DNA of 64,000 nucleotides from Sphingobacterium sp. ML3W (lineage in GTDB: Bacteria; Bacteroidota; Bacteroidia; Sphingobacteriales; Sphingobacteriaceae). The DNA lies in the NCBI RefSeq assembly GCF_029542085.1, contig NZ_CP107036.1, forward strand, positions 5,642,001 through 5,706,000, read 5' to 3'. The notes under the pieces are model-generated. The model saw only the letters and a program-made list of their open reading frames with translations, made no database searches and was not told the DNA's origin. Both the position numbers and the translations under genes were made by a program. Of this stretch, positions 42,127-50,977 are shown in pieces (position 1 is the stretch's first letter; the number at the start of each line of letters is the position of its first letter).

Positions 42127-43163
42127 TGAGTACTACTTTACAAAACGACTTATTGATTAGAGCTGCATTCTCGCAGCAAACGGAGAGACCTCCTGTGTGG
42201 ATGATGCGTCAGGCTGGACGCTTTATGAAAGAATACTGGGATATCAAAAACAAGTATTCTTTTCTCGAAATGTGCAAAACACCAGAGATTGCAGCAGACG
42301 TAACGATGTTACCCGTGGATTTGTTGGGAATAGATGCGGCGATCTTGTTTTCGGATATCTTGGTTACAGCTGAGGCAATGGGTGGCGATCTGTCATTTGA
42401 ACAGGGAGTAGGTCCTCGTTTTTCTAATCCAATTCGTTCTGTCAAAGATGCCGAGGCATTATCGGTTGACTGTCTGGATAAATTGCAATATGTTGCGGAT
42501 GCCATAAAAGTAATTCAACAACGTCTTGATAATCGTATTCCATTGATCGGTTTTGCGGGAGCACCTTTTACCATTTTAAGTTATTTGGTTGAAGGCGGTT
42601 CCTCAAAGGATTTCAAGTTGACGAAGTTGATGTTAAACAATCAACCTGAATTGGCACATACAATCCTTCAAAAGATTGCTGATGTAACGGTAGAATATCT
42701 TAATATGCAGATTGCGGCAGGCGTAAATGCGATACAATTATTTGATAGCTGGGCTTTGGCTTTGTCTTGGAATGATTACCGTGATTTTTCACATTATTAT
42801 AACAAACAGATCATCTCCAAATTGAACCGCAAGGATATTCCTGTAATATCTTTCTGTAAAGGATCATCTGTCTTTGCTCCAATGATGGTGGAGGCGCAGC
42901 CAGATGTGGTTTCGATCGACTGGAATGCAGATCTTAAAAATATGAAGCAATCTTTGCCTCAAGGAATAGCAGTTCAAGGGAATTTAGATCCGTTTGTACT
43001 CTATGCTGAAAAGCCTGTTATAAAAAGGAAAATTATAGAATTATTTGAGCGTATGCGCGGAGAGAATGGTTTTATATTCAATTTAGGACATGGTATTATG
43101 CCTGATATTCCTTTTGATAATGTAAAATATGCAATCGAGGTTGTGAAAGAATTTAGGTATTAA
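42126..43163 (+). CDS. hemE: Uroporphyrinogen decarboxylase
   Basis: Decarboxylates uroporphyrinogen III to coproporphyrinogen III in heme synthesis. The 345 residues match the family. The N-terminal signature is PPVWMMRQAGRFMKEYWDIK (near 21-41). The second is GFAGAPFTILSYLVEGG (near 143-160), and the catalytic Asp region is ILFSDILVTAEAMG (near 75). The start is GTG 42126, overlapping the TPR stop by one base, so translation is coupled. It is the last gene of the kinase operon; terminator at 43232-43263. hemJ lies 10 kb downstream as a separate unit. Confidence 0.95.
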   Translation: MSTTLQNDLLIRAAFSQQTERPPVWMMRQAGRFMKEYWDIKNKYSFLEMCKTPEIAADVTMLPVDLLGIDAAILFSDILVTAEAMGGDLSFEQGVGPRFSNPIRSVKDAEALSVDCLDKLQYVADAIKVIQQRLDNRIPLIGFAGAPFTILSYLVEGGSSKDFKLTKLMLNNQPELAHTILQKIADVTVEYLNMQIAAGVNAIQLFDSWALALSWNDYRDFSHYYNKQIISKLNRKDIPVISFCKGSSVFAPMMVEAQPDVVSIDWNADLKNMKQSLPQGIAVQGNLDPFVLYAEKPVIKRKIIELFERMRGENGFIFNLGHGIMPDIPFDNVKYAIEVVKEFRY

Positions 43164-43231
43164 ACTTTTGATTGGAAAGAGTTCTGAAAAAACGAAACAA
43201 GATTTTAGATAACATCCGATCAAGAAGAAAG

Positions 43232-43263
43232 AAGACTTGCTATAACTGGCAGGTCTTTTTTTT
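43232..43263 (+). terminator. Terminator after hemE
   Basis: A 9-bp stem with one wobble (43232-43240 with 43249-43257) is followed by a T-run. Confidence 0.72.
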
Positions 43264-43302
43264 GAGTAAAAGAGGGCAGTTGGGAATAGTTAAAAAGCTT
43301 TT

Positions 43303-43327
43303 TTTAATGTATTTGTAATACATTAAA
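43303..43327 (+). repeat. Perfect 11-bp inverted repeat upstream of the sigma-factor gene
   Basis: TTTAATGTATT and AATACATTAAA are separated by TGT, 112 nt before the sigma-factor ATG. The tight symmetry suggests a dimer-binding operator; chance is possible in AT-rich DNA. Confidence 0.5.
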
Positions 43328-43439
43328 TGCGGGTTATAATGGACATGGTGAAAATTCGTGCAAAATATGTTAAAATGAGCACACTTACTTTTTTTGTAAA
43401 TCTTGTTTTATTTTATAGCTTAGTCGCAAAACCTAATAA

Positions 43440-44036
43440 ATGAGTAAAAATACCTTGATGGATGGGCTGCTGATTAATGAAGAAGCACTGGAAGAAGTGT
43501 TTCATCATTATTTTGACGAGCTATGCCGTTTCTTAGGGTATTATACGCGTGATGTACAGTTGGTGGAGGACTGTTTGCAGGATGTATTTGTTAAACTATG
43601 GGAAGATCGGGATCAAATCCATATTTTCCATGTCAAGACTTATCTTTATCGGGCAGCCCGTAACCGTGTGCTCAATGCTTTACGTAATGAAAGTGCACGT
43701 ACTGCTCATTTGGAACGTTGGTTTAGGGAGGAAATGACCCGCCAGGAAGCAGAGGAGTGTATCAATATGGAGGAGTTTTCCCTTGTTTATCAGGAAGCTA
43801 TAGGCAAATTGCCTGAAAAATGTAAAATCGTCTATCAATACTGTAAGGAAGAACAGAAGACCTATCAGCAGGCAGCTCAGGAACTGCAAATATCTATCAA
43901 GACAGTCGAAAATCAGATGTCCATTGCGTCTAAAAAAATACGGGCACATATACTTGAACGCTATCAAATACTGTATCCAGATTCGATTTTATTGGTTTTA
44001 ACGATGTGTGGTGCAGGCCTTTCCACACTCGTTTAA
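43440..44036 (+). CDS. ECF RNA polymerase sigma factor (FecI/SigX type)
   Basis: A 198-residue sigma factor with region 2 (VFHHYFDELCRFLGYYTRD... DCLQDVFVKLWEDRD, near 20-60; the DCLQxVFxKLW pattern is diagnostic of Bacteroidota FecI-type sigma) and region 4 (KLPEKCKIVYQYCKEEQKTYQQAAQEL, ISIKTVENQMSIASKKIR, near 120-165). It heads the polysaccharide-utilisation cluster. The FecR-type anti-sigma gene follows 75 nt later and the STN-SusC transducer after that, so it should switch on susCD when substrate is bound. A short hydrophobic tail ends the protein. Confidence 0.92.
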   Translation: MSKNTLMDGLLINEEALEEVFHHYFDELCRFLGYYTRDVQLVEDCLQDVFVKLWEDRDQIHIFHVKTYLYRAARNRVLNALRNESARTAHLERWFREEMTRQEAEECINMEEFSLVYQEAIGKLPEKCKIVYQYCKEEQKTYQQAAQELQISIKTVENQMSIASKKIRAHILERYQILYPDSILLVLTMCGAGLSTLV

Positions 44037-44111
44037 ATATTTTAAAAAAAACACAAAATCTTTTAGGGGTTTTCTCCGCTCTAGGTGTCTATTTGTCGTA
44101 AACCCAAAATA

Positions 44112-45128
44112 ATGAATAGCAGTTATAAGCCGTCACTGGAGCAATTAGTTCGATATCTAAAAAAAGAGAGTGATGTAAAGGAAAATGAAGCGATTGTAGC
44201 TTGGCTCGATTCAAGTGAACAAAATCGTCATTATCTTTTGCAGCTGGAAAACGAATGGATACATCTCAAAGAACTGCCACTGATCATCGATCGGGCAGAT
44301 CGTCCACGGATATGGGACAAAATCCAAGATCGTATCCAACCTGTCGTAAAAACTATTGTTTTTGACCGTAACCGTTTTTGGTGGTTGGTTAGTGCTGCGG
44401 CGATTCTTATTTTTCTGTCAGGGACATTGGGAGCGTATTTTATTCAGCGTAATATTTCAATGAATAAATCTTCGCAGGATCAAACGATTGTTTATACGGC
44501 TTTAGGACAAAAGTCACAGGTTATATTACCTGATGGATCAAAAGCTTGGTTAAATGCGGGAACTAAGATGAGCTATTCGCATGCATTCAATCAACATGAT
44601 CGTAAGATTACACTCGAAGGCGAGGCATTTTTTGATGTGGTAAAAAAAGAAAATATGCCTTTCACCGTGCAGACTTCCCATTTGGATGTTGTGGTGAAAG
44701 GAACTGCTTTCGATGTTTCAGCCTATGCGGATGATGCGAAGATAGAGGTATCCCTGCTGCGTGGAAAAGTTGCGATAAAAGATAAAAAAGGACAATTGAT
44801 AGGAGAATTAAAACCTAATGATTGGATCCAACTGGATAAACGGACTGGTCGGTATACGCAAATACGACAATTGGACGCGGTACAATATAGCACCTGGAAA
44901 TCAGAAGAACTTGTTTTTGAGAACGAATCTTTGGAAAGTGTTCTTAAGAAATTGGAACGTTGGTATGGTGTCAATATTACTTGGAGGGGAGCAGAGTCCG
45001 ATAGACATTATACATTCAAAGTGAAAACTGAAAGTTTACGAGAAATTTTGGAATTGATCAATGTCATTACACCAATCCAATACACAATAGCAGGCAAATC
45101 TGTAGCTATAGTTTCAAAAAAACGATAA
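44112..45128 (+). CDS. FecR-family anti-sigma factor
   Basis: The 338-residue protein (ATG 44112, MNSSYKPSL; an upstream GTG is in frame but less likely) has an N-terminal cytoplasmic helical domain for sigma binding, one TM segment (about 93-117), and the FecR domain (TALGQKSQVILPDGSKAWLNAGTKMSY near 143-168; ITLEGEAFFDVVKKENMPFTV near 180-200; LDVVVKGTAFDVSAYADD). A DUF4974-type C-terminal STN-like region (VFENESLESVLKKLERWYGV) ends the chain. It follows the sigma gene and precedes SusC, as in many Bacteroidota loci. Confidence 0.93.
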   Translation: MNSSYKPSLEQLVRYLKKESDVKENEAIVAWLDSSEQNRHYLLQLENEWIHLKELPLIIDRADRPRIWDKIQDRIQPVVKTIVFDRNRFWWLVSAAAILIFLSGTLGAYFIQRNISMNKSSQDQTIVYTALGQKSQVILPDGSKAWLNAGTKMSYSHAFNQHDRKITLEGEAFFDVVKKENMPFTVQTSHLDVVVKGTAFDVSAYADDAKIEVSLLRGKVAIKDKKGQLIGELKPNDWIQLDKRTGRYTQIRQLDAVQYSTWKSEELVFENESLESVLKKLERWYGVNITWRGAESDRHYTFKVKTESLREILELINVITPIQYTIAGKSVAIVSKKR

Positions 45129-45176
45129 CCAAAAATTGATGATGTAAACTACTTAAAACAAAATATACCATAAATT

Positions 45177-48100
45177 ATGAAAAAGAAACCTATTCTGATG
45201 AGTCTTTTACTCCTCAGCCAGACCTTCTTTGCTGTAAACGCGCAGCAGATATCAGGCAAAAAGGAGTCTTCAAATCTTAAGTCACTTATCGAGATTGTTG
45301 AAAAAAAGTATGGTTATTCATTTATGTTCAGTAATTCGGATGTAGATGTCAAGACCCCACTTTTCTATGATAGTCAGGCAAGCAGCTTGGAAGCTCTGTT
45401 GAAAGATGCGCTACAAGAGAGCTCGATTACATACGACATTACGGGGAAACGGATTTTATTAAAACGTAAGGCTGCAAACAAACAGCAAACGGGGCAAGTA
45501 AAAGGGACTGTTGTAAATGAAAAAGGTGAACCATTACCCGGTGTGAGTATACATGCTTCGGGCAGTGGAAAGACCGTCGCTACAGATCTTTCAGGTACCT
45601 TTTCTCTAGAAGTCAATGCGAAGGACTTACTTCAGGTTAGCTATGTAGGTTACCAAAACCAACAAATTAATGTACAAGCGGGAAAAGATGTTGATATCAC
45701 CTTAACTGGTGGAAATAGAGAACTTGACGAGGTCGTTGTGATTGGATACGGTACTTTAAAGAAGTCTGACGTCACGGGGGCAATAGCAAGCATTAGCACA
45801 AAAGATCTGGCAAAACGTGCAACGACAAACCCTGCTGAGGCATTACAAGGGGTGGCAGCTGGTGTCAATGTGCAAAAAAATAGCGGTATTGCTGGAGCGG
45901 GAGTGCAGGTCAAGATCCGTGGAGTCAATACCTTCGGCAGTAATGAACCACTGTATATCATAGATGGTTTCCCAGGTACAATCAGTAATGTCAACCCCAA
46001 TGATATTGAGAGCATGGAGGTACTCAAAGATGGTGCCGCAGCCGCAATATATGGTTCTGTGGCTGCCAATGGTGTTGTTATCGTCACAACGAAAGCTGGT
46101 AAAGCCGGAAAAATTTTGGTAGACATCAATAGCTTTACGAATGTAACAGAAACGTCTAATCGACTAAAAGTACTCGATGCTGACGGTTATGTAAAAGTGC
46201 ACCGTCAAATGTATGGGGAATACAATAAGTATGCCACGACGCCAGTCAAACTCCCTGACTACATCAACAAGCCGGGTACCAATAATACCGATTGGCAAGA
46301 GGAGGTGTTCCGTACCGGACTTTCTACAGCAAATAGTGTCGCCATCAGGGGCGGGCAAGACAATACCCGCTATTCCCTGTCCGCCAATTTAAGTAATGAC
46401 AAAGGTGTCGTTATCGCGAACGATTTCAAAAAGGAAAATGTCCGTATGAAATTGGGAACCAAGAAAAATATCTTTACCGTGGAAGGGAATATGGCCTACA
46501 CGAATTCGAAATATCATGGCCCCAACTTTAGTCTAAAAGAAGCCTATATGATTTCGCCTTTGGTACCAGTGTATGACTCCGCGGAAAAAGGTGGTTTTGG
46601 TTTGACAAATTGGGGTGGTATTCCCAATAATGTCAATGTGGTTGCCGATGAGCATTATAAAACGAGTTGGACAAAAAAACAGGATTTCGCCGGAAATGCT
46701 TTTGTTAGTATAGATATTATGAAAGGTTTAACCTTTAAAACAAGTTATGCCTTTAACGCGATTAATACACAGAACTATTTCCATTATCCACCATTTGCTT
46801 CTGATGAAAAGAACCCCTATGAATTTCCTTTTTATTCCGAAGGGCGTAGCTATTGGCAGGAGCAGGTCTTTGATAATCTCCTGAACTATAAAACAGAATT
46901 TGGAAAACATAGCTTAAACGCGCTTTTGGGTAGTTCGTTGAATATGCAGGAATCCAATTGGAATAATGTAGGGGTAGAAGGCAAAAAGATTGTCTATTCT
47001 GTTGAAAATGGAGGACTAGTGACTAAAGAAAGCGCAGAAGGGTTTCTAGATCCAAATTTTATGACGATCAGTTCGGGACAAGGTGGAACATTCTCCGCAG
47101 ATGGTTCTAAATATGACTATAACCGTATATCTATCTTTGGTCGGGTCAATTACTCTTATGCTGATCGTTACCTTGTACAGTTAACCTTACGTCGTGATGG
47201 CTCATCTAAATTTGGAAAGGATAGTCGATATGGAAGTTTTCCTTCAATTGCATTGGGCTGGAAGATCGATGAGGAATCATTCTTCCCGAAAGAATCGTTT
47301 GTGTCTAATCTGAAATTAAGGGGAAGCTGGGGAAAACTCGGAAATGAGGTCGCTTTGGGGTACTACGACCACCAGGCGCTGATCAGTACTTACAATAATT
47401 TGTACATGGGATATGTGCGCGGAAGTGGAAATCCTTGGCCCGGTAGTACCGCAATGGGACTAGAGAATCGACTGTTGAGCTGGGAGACCACAGAATCTAA
47501 AAACATAGGTGCTGACTTTGGTCTATTCAATAATGTATTAAAAGGTTCGGTAAATTACTTTATTAAGACCACCAATGATCTTTTGATCACTAAGAAAGTT
47601 GCTCCATCTGCAGGTTTGGAAGATCCGACATTAAATGTTGGGAAGATCCGAAACTCTGGTTTTGAGCTTGAACTCAAGTATGCAAATCGAAAAAATGAGT
47701 TTCAATACGATATCGGCTTAAATCTTTCAACCCTCAAAAATAAGGTCGTCAGCCTCGCTAATGAAGACCAGATTCTTTTGGGAAATGGCCTAAAATTCGA
47801 TACCGAACATTTTCCGAATCAGACACGTGTGGGATATCCGATTGGAGGATTCTTCCTTTACCAAACCGATGGTATCTTTCAGAGCATGGAAGAGGTAAAC
47901 AAACATGTCAACAAGGATGGGAAATTACTACAAGAGAATGCCAAGCCGGGCGATATCCGTTTTGTTGATGTCGATGGTAGTGGTGTGATTGATGATGAAG
48001 ATAAGAAATATAGTGGTACGGGGATTCCCAAATTGGAGGTGGGATTGAACCTTGGAGCCTCTTATAAAGGATTTGATTTTTCGGCATTGATCGGAAGCGG

Positions 48101-48539
48101 CTGGGGGCATAAACTCTATAATGGGAATCGGTACTTTTTCGAAGCCATGAGTTCGGGATCAAACTTTTTGAGTAGTACGTTAAATGCATGGACAGAAAAT
48201 AACCGGAATACCGATGTTCCGCGTGCTGTATTACAAGATCCAAATGGAAACAGCCGTGAGTCCACACGCTTTTTGGAATCGGGTAACTTTATTAGACTAC
48301 GTCAGCTGCAGATTGGGTATACTTTGCCTAAAAATCTGTTACATGCGATCCGTTCAGAAAATCTACGGTTTTATATCAGTGGACAGAATATGTATACCTG
48401 GACAAAATATAAAGGAATTGATCCTGAGTTTGCACCATCTGGAGTTAACAATAAGTCCGGCGTGTTGAATACAGGGGTAGACCGTTATATTTTTCCATTT
48501 ACCAAGTCCTATTCCTTTGGAGTTCAATTTACATTTTAA
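45177..48539 (+). CDS. susC: SusC-family TonB-dependent transporter with STN domain
   Basis: An 1120-residue outer-membrane glycan transporter. Order: signal peptide (1-22, FAVNAQ), STN domain (about 35-100; LIEIVEKKYGYSFMFSNSDV), carboxypeptidase-like domain (about 110-190; GTVVNEKGEPLPGVSIHASG), TonB box ELDEVVVIGYGTLKKSDVTGA (near 185), plug (VNTFGSNEPLYIIDGFPG) and barrel. The STN domain marks a transducer that signals through FecR to the sigma factor. The SusD partner is 41 nt downstream. Substrate unknown, but the downstream GH63-like enzyme suggests an alpha-linked oligosaccharide. Confidence 0.95.
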   Translation: MKKKPILMSLLLLSQTFFAVNAQQISGKKESSNLKSLIEIVEKKYGYSFMFSNSDVDVKTPLFYDSQASSLEALLKDALQESSITYDITGKRILLKRKAANKQQTGQVKGTVVNEKGEPLPGVSIHASGSGKTVATDLSGTFSLEVNAKDLLQVSYVGYQNQQINVQAGKDVDITLTGGNRELDEVVVIGYGTLKKSDVTGAIASISTKDLAKRATTNPAEALQGVAAGVNVQKNSGIAGAGVQVKIRGVNTFGSNEPLYIIDGFPGTISNVNPNDIESMEVLKDGAAAAIYGSVAANGVVIVTTKAGKAGKILVDINSFTNVTETSNRLKVLDADGYVKVHRQMYGEYNKYATTPVKLPDYINKPGTNNTDWQEEVFRTGLSTANSVAIRGGQDNTRYSLSANLSNDKGVVIANDFKKENVRMKLGTKKNIFTVEGNMAYTNSKYHGPNFSLKEAYMISPLVPVYDSAEKGGFGLTNWGGIPNNVNVVADEHYKTSWTKKQDFAGNAFVSIDIMKGLTFKTSYAFNAINTQNYFHYPPFASDEKNPYEFPFYSEGRSYWQEQVFDNLLNYKTEFGKHSLNALLGSSLNMQESNWNNVGVEGKKIVYSVENGGLVTKESAEGFLDPNFMTISSGQGGTFSADGSKYDYNRISIFGRVNYSYADRYLVQLTLRRDGSSKFGKDSRYGSFPSIALGWKIDEESFFPKESFVSNLKLRGSWGKLGNEVALGYYDHQALISTYNNLYMGYVRGSGNPWPGSTAMGLENRLLSWETTESKNIGADFGLFNNVLKGSVNYFIKTTNDLLITKKVAPSAGLEDPTLNVGKIRNSGFELELKYANRKNEFQYDIGLNLSTLKNKVVSLANEDQILLGNGLKFDTEHFPNQTRVGYPIGGFFLYQTDGIFQSMEEVNKHVNKDGKLLQENAKPGDIRFVDVDGSGVIDDEDKKYSGTGIPKLEVGLNLGASYKGFDFSALIGSGWGHKLYNGNRYFFEAMSSGSNFLSSTLNAWTENNRNTDVPRAVLQDPNGNSRESTRFLESGNFIRLRQLQIGYTLPKNLLHAIRSENLRFYISGQNMYTWTKYKGIDPEFAPSGVNNKSGVLNTGVDRYIFPFTKSYSFGVQFTF

Positions 48540-48580
48540 GACCTGGGTATTTATTGTATCATAATTAAAGAAACTAGAAG

Positions 48581-50104
48581 ATGAAAAAGAATAGAACAAA
48601 TTATAGATGGATTCTTTGTATCGCTTGTGCACTAAGCACGACATTGTCCTGCAGCGATAAATTGGATTTAACATCACCGGACAAACTTACTTCAGATAAC
48701 TTCTGGCGTAATGCCGAGGATGCTGAGTCTGGACTTTCTGCTGCCTATTCGCAGTTGGAAGCCGCAACTGATGTCTGGGAATTTGCGGAGGTAAAATTCC
48801 CGGTGGAGGCCTACCGTGAGGACGCTTGCGAAATCGGTAGTGATGCATTGAACTACCAAACCTGGGTAGAACTCTATAATTTTAGCTATACCAATGGTAA
48901 CAGTCAGTTTACGGCCTATTGGAGCAAAGCCTATCGCGGTATTTCTTATGCAAATCAAGTTATCGAGAAGACCGCACCGATTGAAATGGATGCAAATAAG
49001 AAAAATCAGATTATTGCCGAAGCAAAGTTCTTGCGCGCCTATTACCATTTAAAACTATTGCTCAACTGGGAGAAGATCGTTGTCCGCGACCAATATATTA
49101 CCAGTGAAGGAAAGATTAATAAGGCTTTGTCTACACGTGATGAGGCCTGGGCTTTTATTATAGGGGATCTGGAGGCGGCGGTTGGCAATTTGCCTGTGAA
49201 ACAGGAGGCAGCCAATGTTGGTCGAGCGACCAGAGGGGCGGCGAATGCTTACCTTGGCTACAGCTATTTAACGTCGGCCTATGAAAATACAGCCAAGAAA
49301 GAGGAATTGCTCGGAAAAGCAGAACAGGCCTTTAAAGCCGTATCAGGATATAACCTGGAAAAAGATTTTCTCTCTATGTTTGACGGCACCAATAAAAATA
49401 GCTCAGAATCTATTTTTGAACTTCAATTTACTGATAATACCGCTAATTGTGCGAGTTACCGGACAGCACTGCATAAGTGGATCGCTGTAGGAGAGCTGGG
49501 CGGTTGGGATGAAATCTTACCGAGCAAGATGCTCTTAAACGAATTTAAAAAGGAGGGTAAGATCGCTACAACAGGACGTTATGACTCACGTATGTACCAG
49601 ACGGTGTTCTGTAATGATCCTTACTTTAATGATTTAAAGAATGGGGGAGTTTATGGCTTTACCTACGATGAAATATTTGGGGCTGGATCTGACCGGGCAA
49701 GTTTCAGAAAGTATTTGCCACGAACAGCAGCGGATTTAGATAAGTCCCGCACAGCAGTCAATCTTCCATTGATGCGCTATGCTGATGTTTTATTATTATT
49801 GGCTGAAACCTTAAATGAACGTAACCGTCCTGCAGATGCTATTCCTTTGATCAATCAGGTACGCCAGCGGGCAGATATGCCAGCACTCCCTTTGAATTTG
49901 CCTGTTACCGAAGTTAAAAAACGCATTGAACATGAGCGTATCGTGGAGTTTGCCTTGGAAAATACCCGATTCTACGATATGAGAAGATGGGGGAAAGCGA
50001 AAGAAGCATTACAAGCTATCGGGCGAAATAGTTTCGATCCGGCTAAGCACAACTTTTATCCTGTCCCATTATTGGAGATCAAGTCAAATGATAAAATTAA
50101 TTAA
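48581..50104 (+). CDS. susD: SusD/RagB-family surface glycan-binding lipoprotein
   Basis: A 507-residue outer-membrane lipoprotein and lid of the SusC barrel. The lipobox is TTLSC (near residue 24). TPR-like SusD N-terminal domain: LTSDNFWRNAEDAESGLSAAYSQLEA; then YHLKLLLNWEKIVVRDQ; the C-terminal RagB/SusD region has PLMRYADVLLLLAETLNERN, DAIPLINQVRQRADM and EHERIVEFALENTRFYDMRRWGKA, all diagnostic. It follows susC by 41 nt. A LysO-type pair starts 5 nt after its stop, so the operon continues. Confidence 0.95.
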   Translation: MKKNRTNYRWILCIACALSTTLSCSDKLDLTSPDKLTSDNFWRNAEDAESGLSAAYSQLEAATDVWEFAEVKFPVEAYREDACEIGSDALNYQTWVELYNFSYTNGNSQFTAYWSKAYRGISYANQVIEKTAPIEMDANKKNQIIAEAKFLRAYYHLKLLLNWEKIVVRDQYITSEGKINKALSTRDEAWAFIIGDLEAAVGNLPVKQEAANVGRATRGAANAYLGYSYLTSAYENTAKKEELLGKAEQAFKAVSGYNLEKDFLSMFDGTNKNSSESIFELQFTDNTANCASYRTALHKWIAVGELGGWDEILPSKMLLNEFKKEGKIATTGRYDSRMYQTVFCNDPYFNDLKNGGVYGFTYDEIFGAGSDRASFRKYLPRTAADLDKSRTAVNLPLMRYADVLLLLAETLNERNRPADAIPLINQVRQRADMPALPLNLPVTEVKKRIEHERIVEFALENTRFYDMRRWGKAKEALQAIGRNSFDPAKHNFYPVPLLEIKSNDKIN

Positions 50105-50109
50105 GGAGC

Positions 50110-50385
50110 ATGTTTACCGTTTTTTTTATCATGCTTTTAGGTGTAGGAATAGGGATAGGACTTCGGTCCTTTCCTATTCTTAAACATACAGGTATTCTTG
50201 TCCGACTGGTCATATTTGCCTTACTGTTTCTTTTGGGACGAGAGGTCGGACAAAATCCAAAAATAGTAGACAATTTGGATACATTGGGGTTGCAAGCTAT
50301 ACTGATCACATTGGCTGGAGTAGCTGGAAGTGTTCTTTGCTCATGGTTCGTTTATCGTTTATTCTTTAGCAAACATGAAAGGTAG
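50110..50385 (+). CDS. LysO-family transporter, N-terminal half
   Basis: A 91-residue membrane protein with three hydrophobic segments that matches the N-terminal domain of the LysO (YbjE/DUF340) lysine exporter: RLVIFALLFLLGREVGQNP and NLDTLGLQAILITLAGVAGS correspond to the GLQAL-x-L-x-x-GS part of that family. It starts only 5 nt after susD and overlaps the second half by 11 nt. In E. coli LysO is one protein of about 300 residues; here it is split, as in some other bacteria. Substrate of this PUL-embedded copy is unknown. Confidence 0.8.
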   Translation: MFTVFFIMLLGVGIGIGLRSFPILKHTGILVRLVIFALLFLLGREVGQNPKIVDNLDTLGLQAILITLAGVAGSVLCSWFVYRLFFSKHER

Positions 50386-50977
50386 TTTGATCATTCTCGC
50401 ATTTTTTATCGTGGGTGTTTTTGTCGGTTTCAAGGGAATTATTCCGGCTGAATTGTTGAAAGAAGAATGGAATACTTATGTCCTCTATGCATTGATGTTG
50501 TTGGTCGGGGTTACCATTGGTTATGATAGGGAACTCTTGGTATCTCTACGAAAAGTTAATTTAAGCATCGTGCTCGTTCCCCTGGCAACTATCGTTGGAA
50601 CATTGTTAGGTACGTTTACCATCAGTTTCTTTATCCGCGACTGGAATGCCGCCGAGAGCATGGCTGTGGGATCTGGATTTGGTTACTACTCTTTATCAAG
50701 TATTTTTATTACACAATATAAGGGTGTCACATTGGGAACTATAGCGTTGATGTCGAATTTGATGCGTGAACTATTGGCGCTCTTGATGGCTCCATTAGCT
50801 CGAAAATGGTTTGGCCCATTGGCGCCGATTTCTGTCGCAGGAGCCACAAGTATGGATACTGCATTACCTATTATCACACAATACTCCGGCAAACAATATG
50901 TTCTCGTTGCGATCATCCATGGTATTTTGATTGACCTCAGTGTTCCCTTTCTAGTTACTTTTTTTTGTTATTTATGA
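50375..50977 (+). CDS. LysO-family transporter, C-terminal half
   Basis: The ATG at 50375 (MKGSLIILAFFIVGVF) is chosen over an earlier one because it overlaps the partner by only 11 nt. The 200 residues carry about six TM segments and the LysO signature AVGSGFGYYSLSSIFITQY (near 100-118), LMSNLMRELLALLMAPLA and GATSMDTALPIITQYSG (near 155-171), where Arg-Glu and Ser-Met-Asp-Thr form the conserved site. Its TGA overlaps the ATG of the glycosidase by four bases (ATGA), so translation is coupled. Export of an amino acid is known for the family; the role here is open. Confidence 0.82.
   Translation: MKGSLIILAFFIVGVFVGFKGIIPAELLKEEWNTYVLYALMLLVGVTIGYDRELLVSLRKVNLSIVLVPLATIVGTLLGTFTISFFIRDWNAAESMAVGSGFGYYSLSSIFITQYKGVTLGTIALMSNLMRELLALLMAPLARKWFGPLAPISVAGATSMDTALPIITQYSGKQYVLVAIIHGILIDLSVPFLVTFFCYL

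Noticed and set aside
47908..48677. Minus-strand frames opposite the end of susC
   Set aside because: Antisense shadows of the barrel strands; no start context.
50110..50977. Frameshifted single lysO gene
   Set aside because: Each half has a start codon, sensible ends and an overlap typical of coupled genes, so a split pair is more likely; kept as a low-probability alternative.
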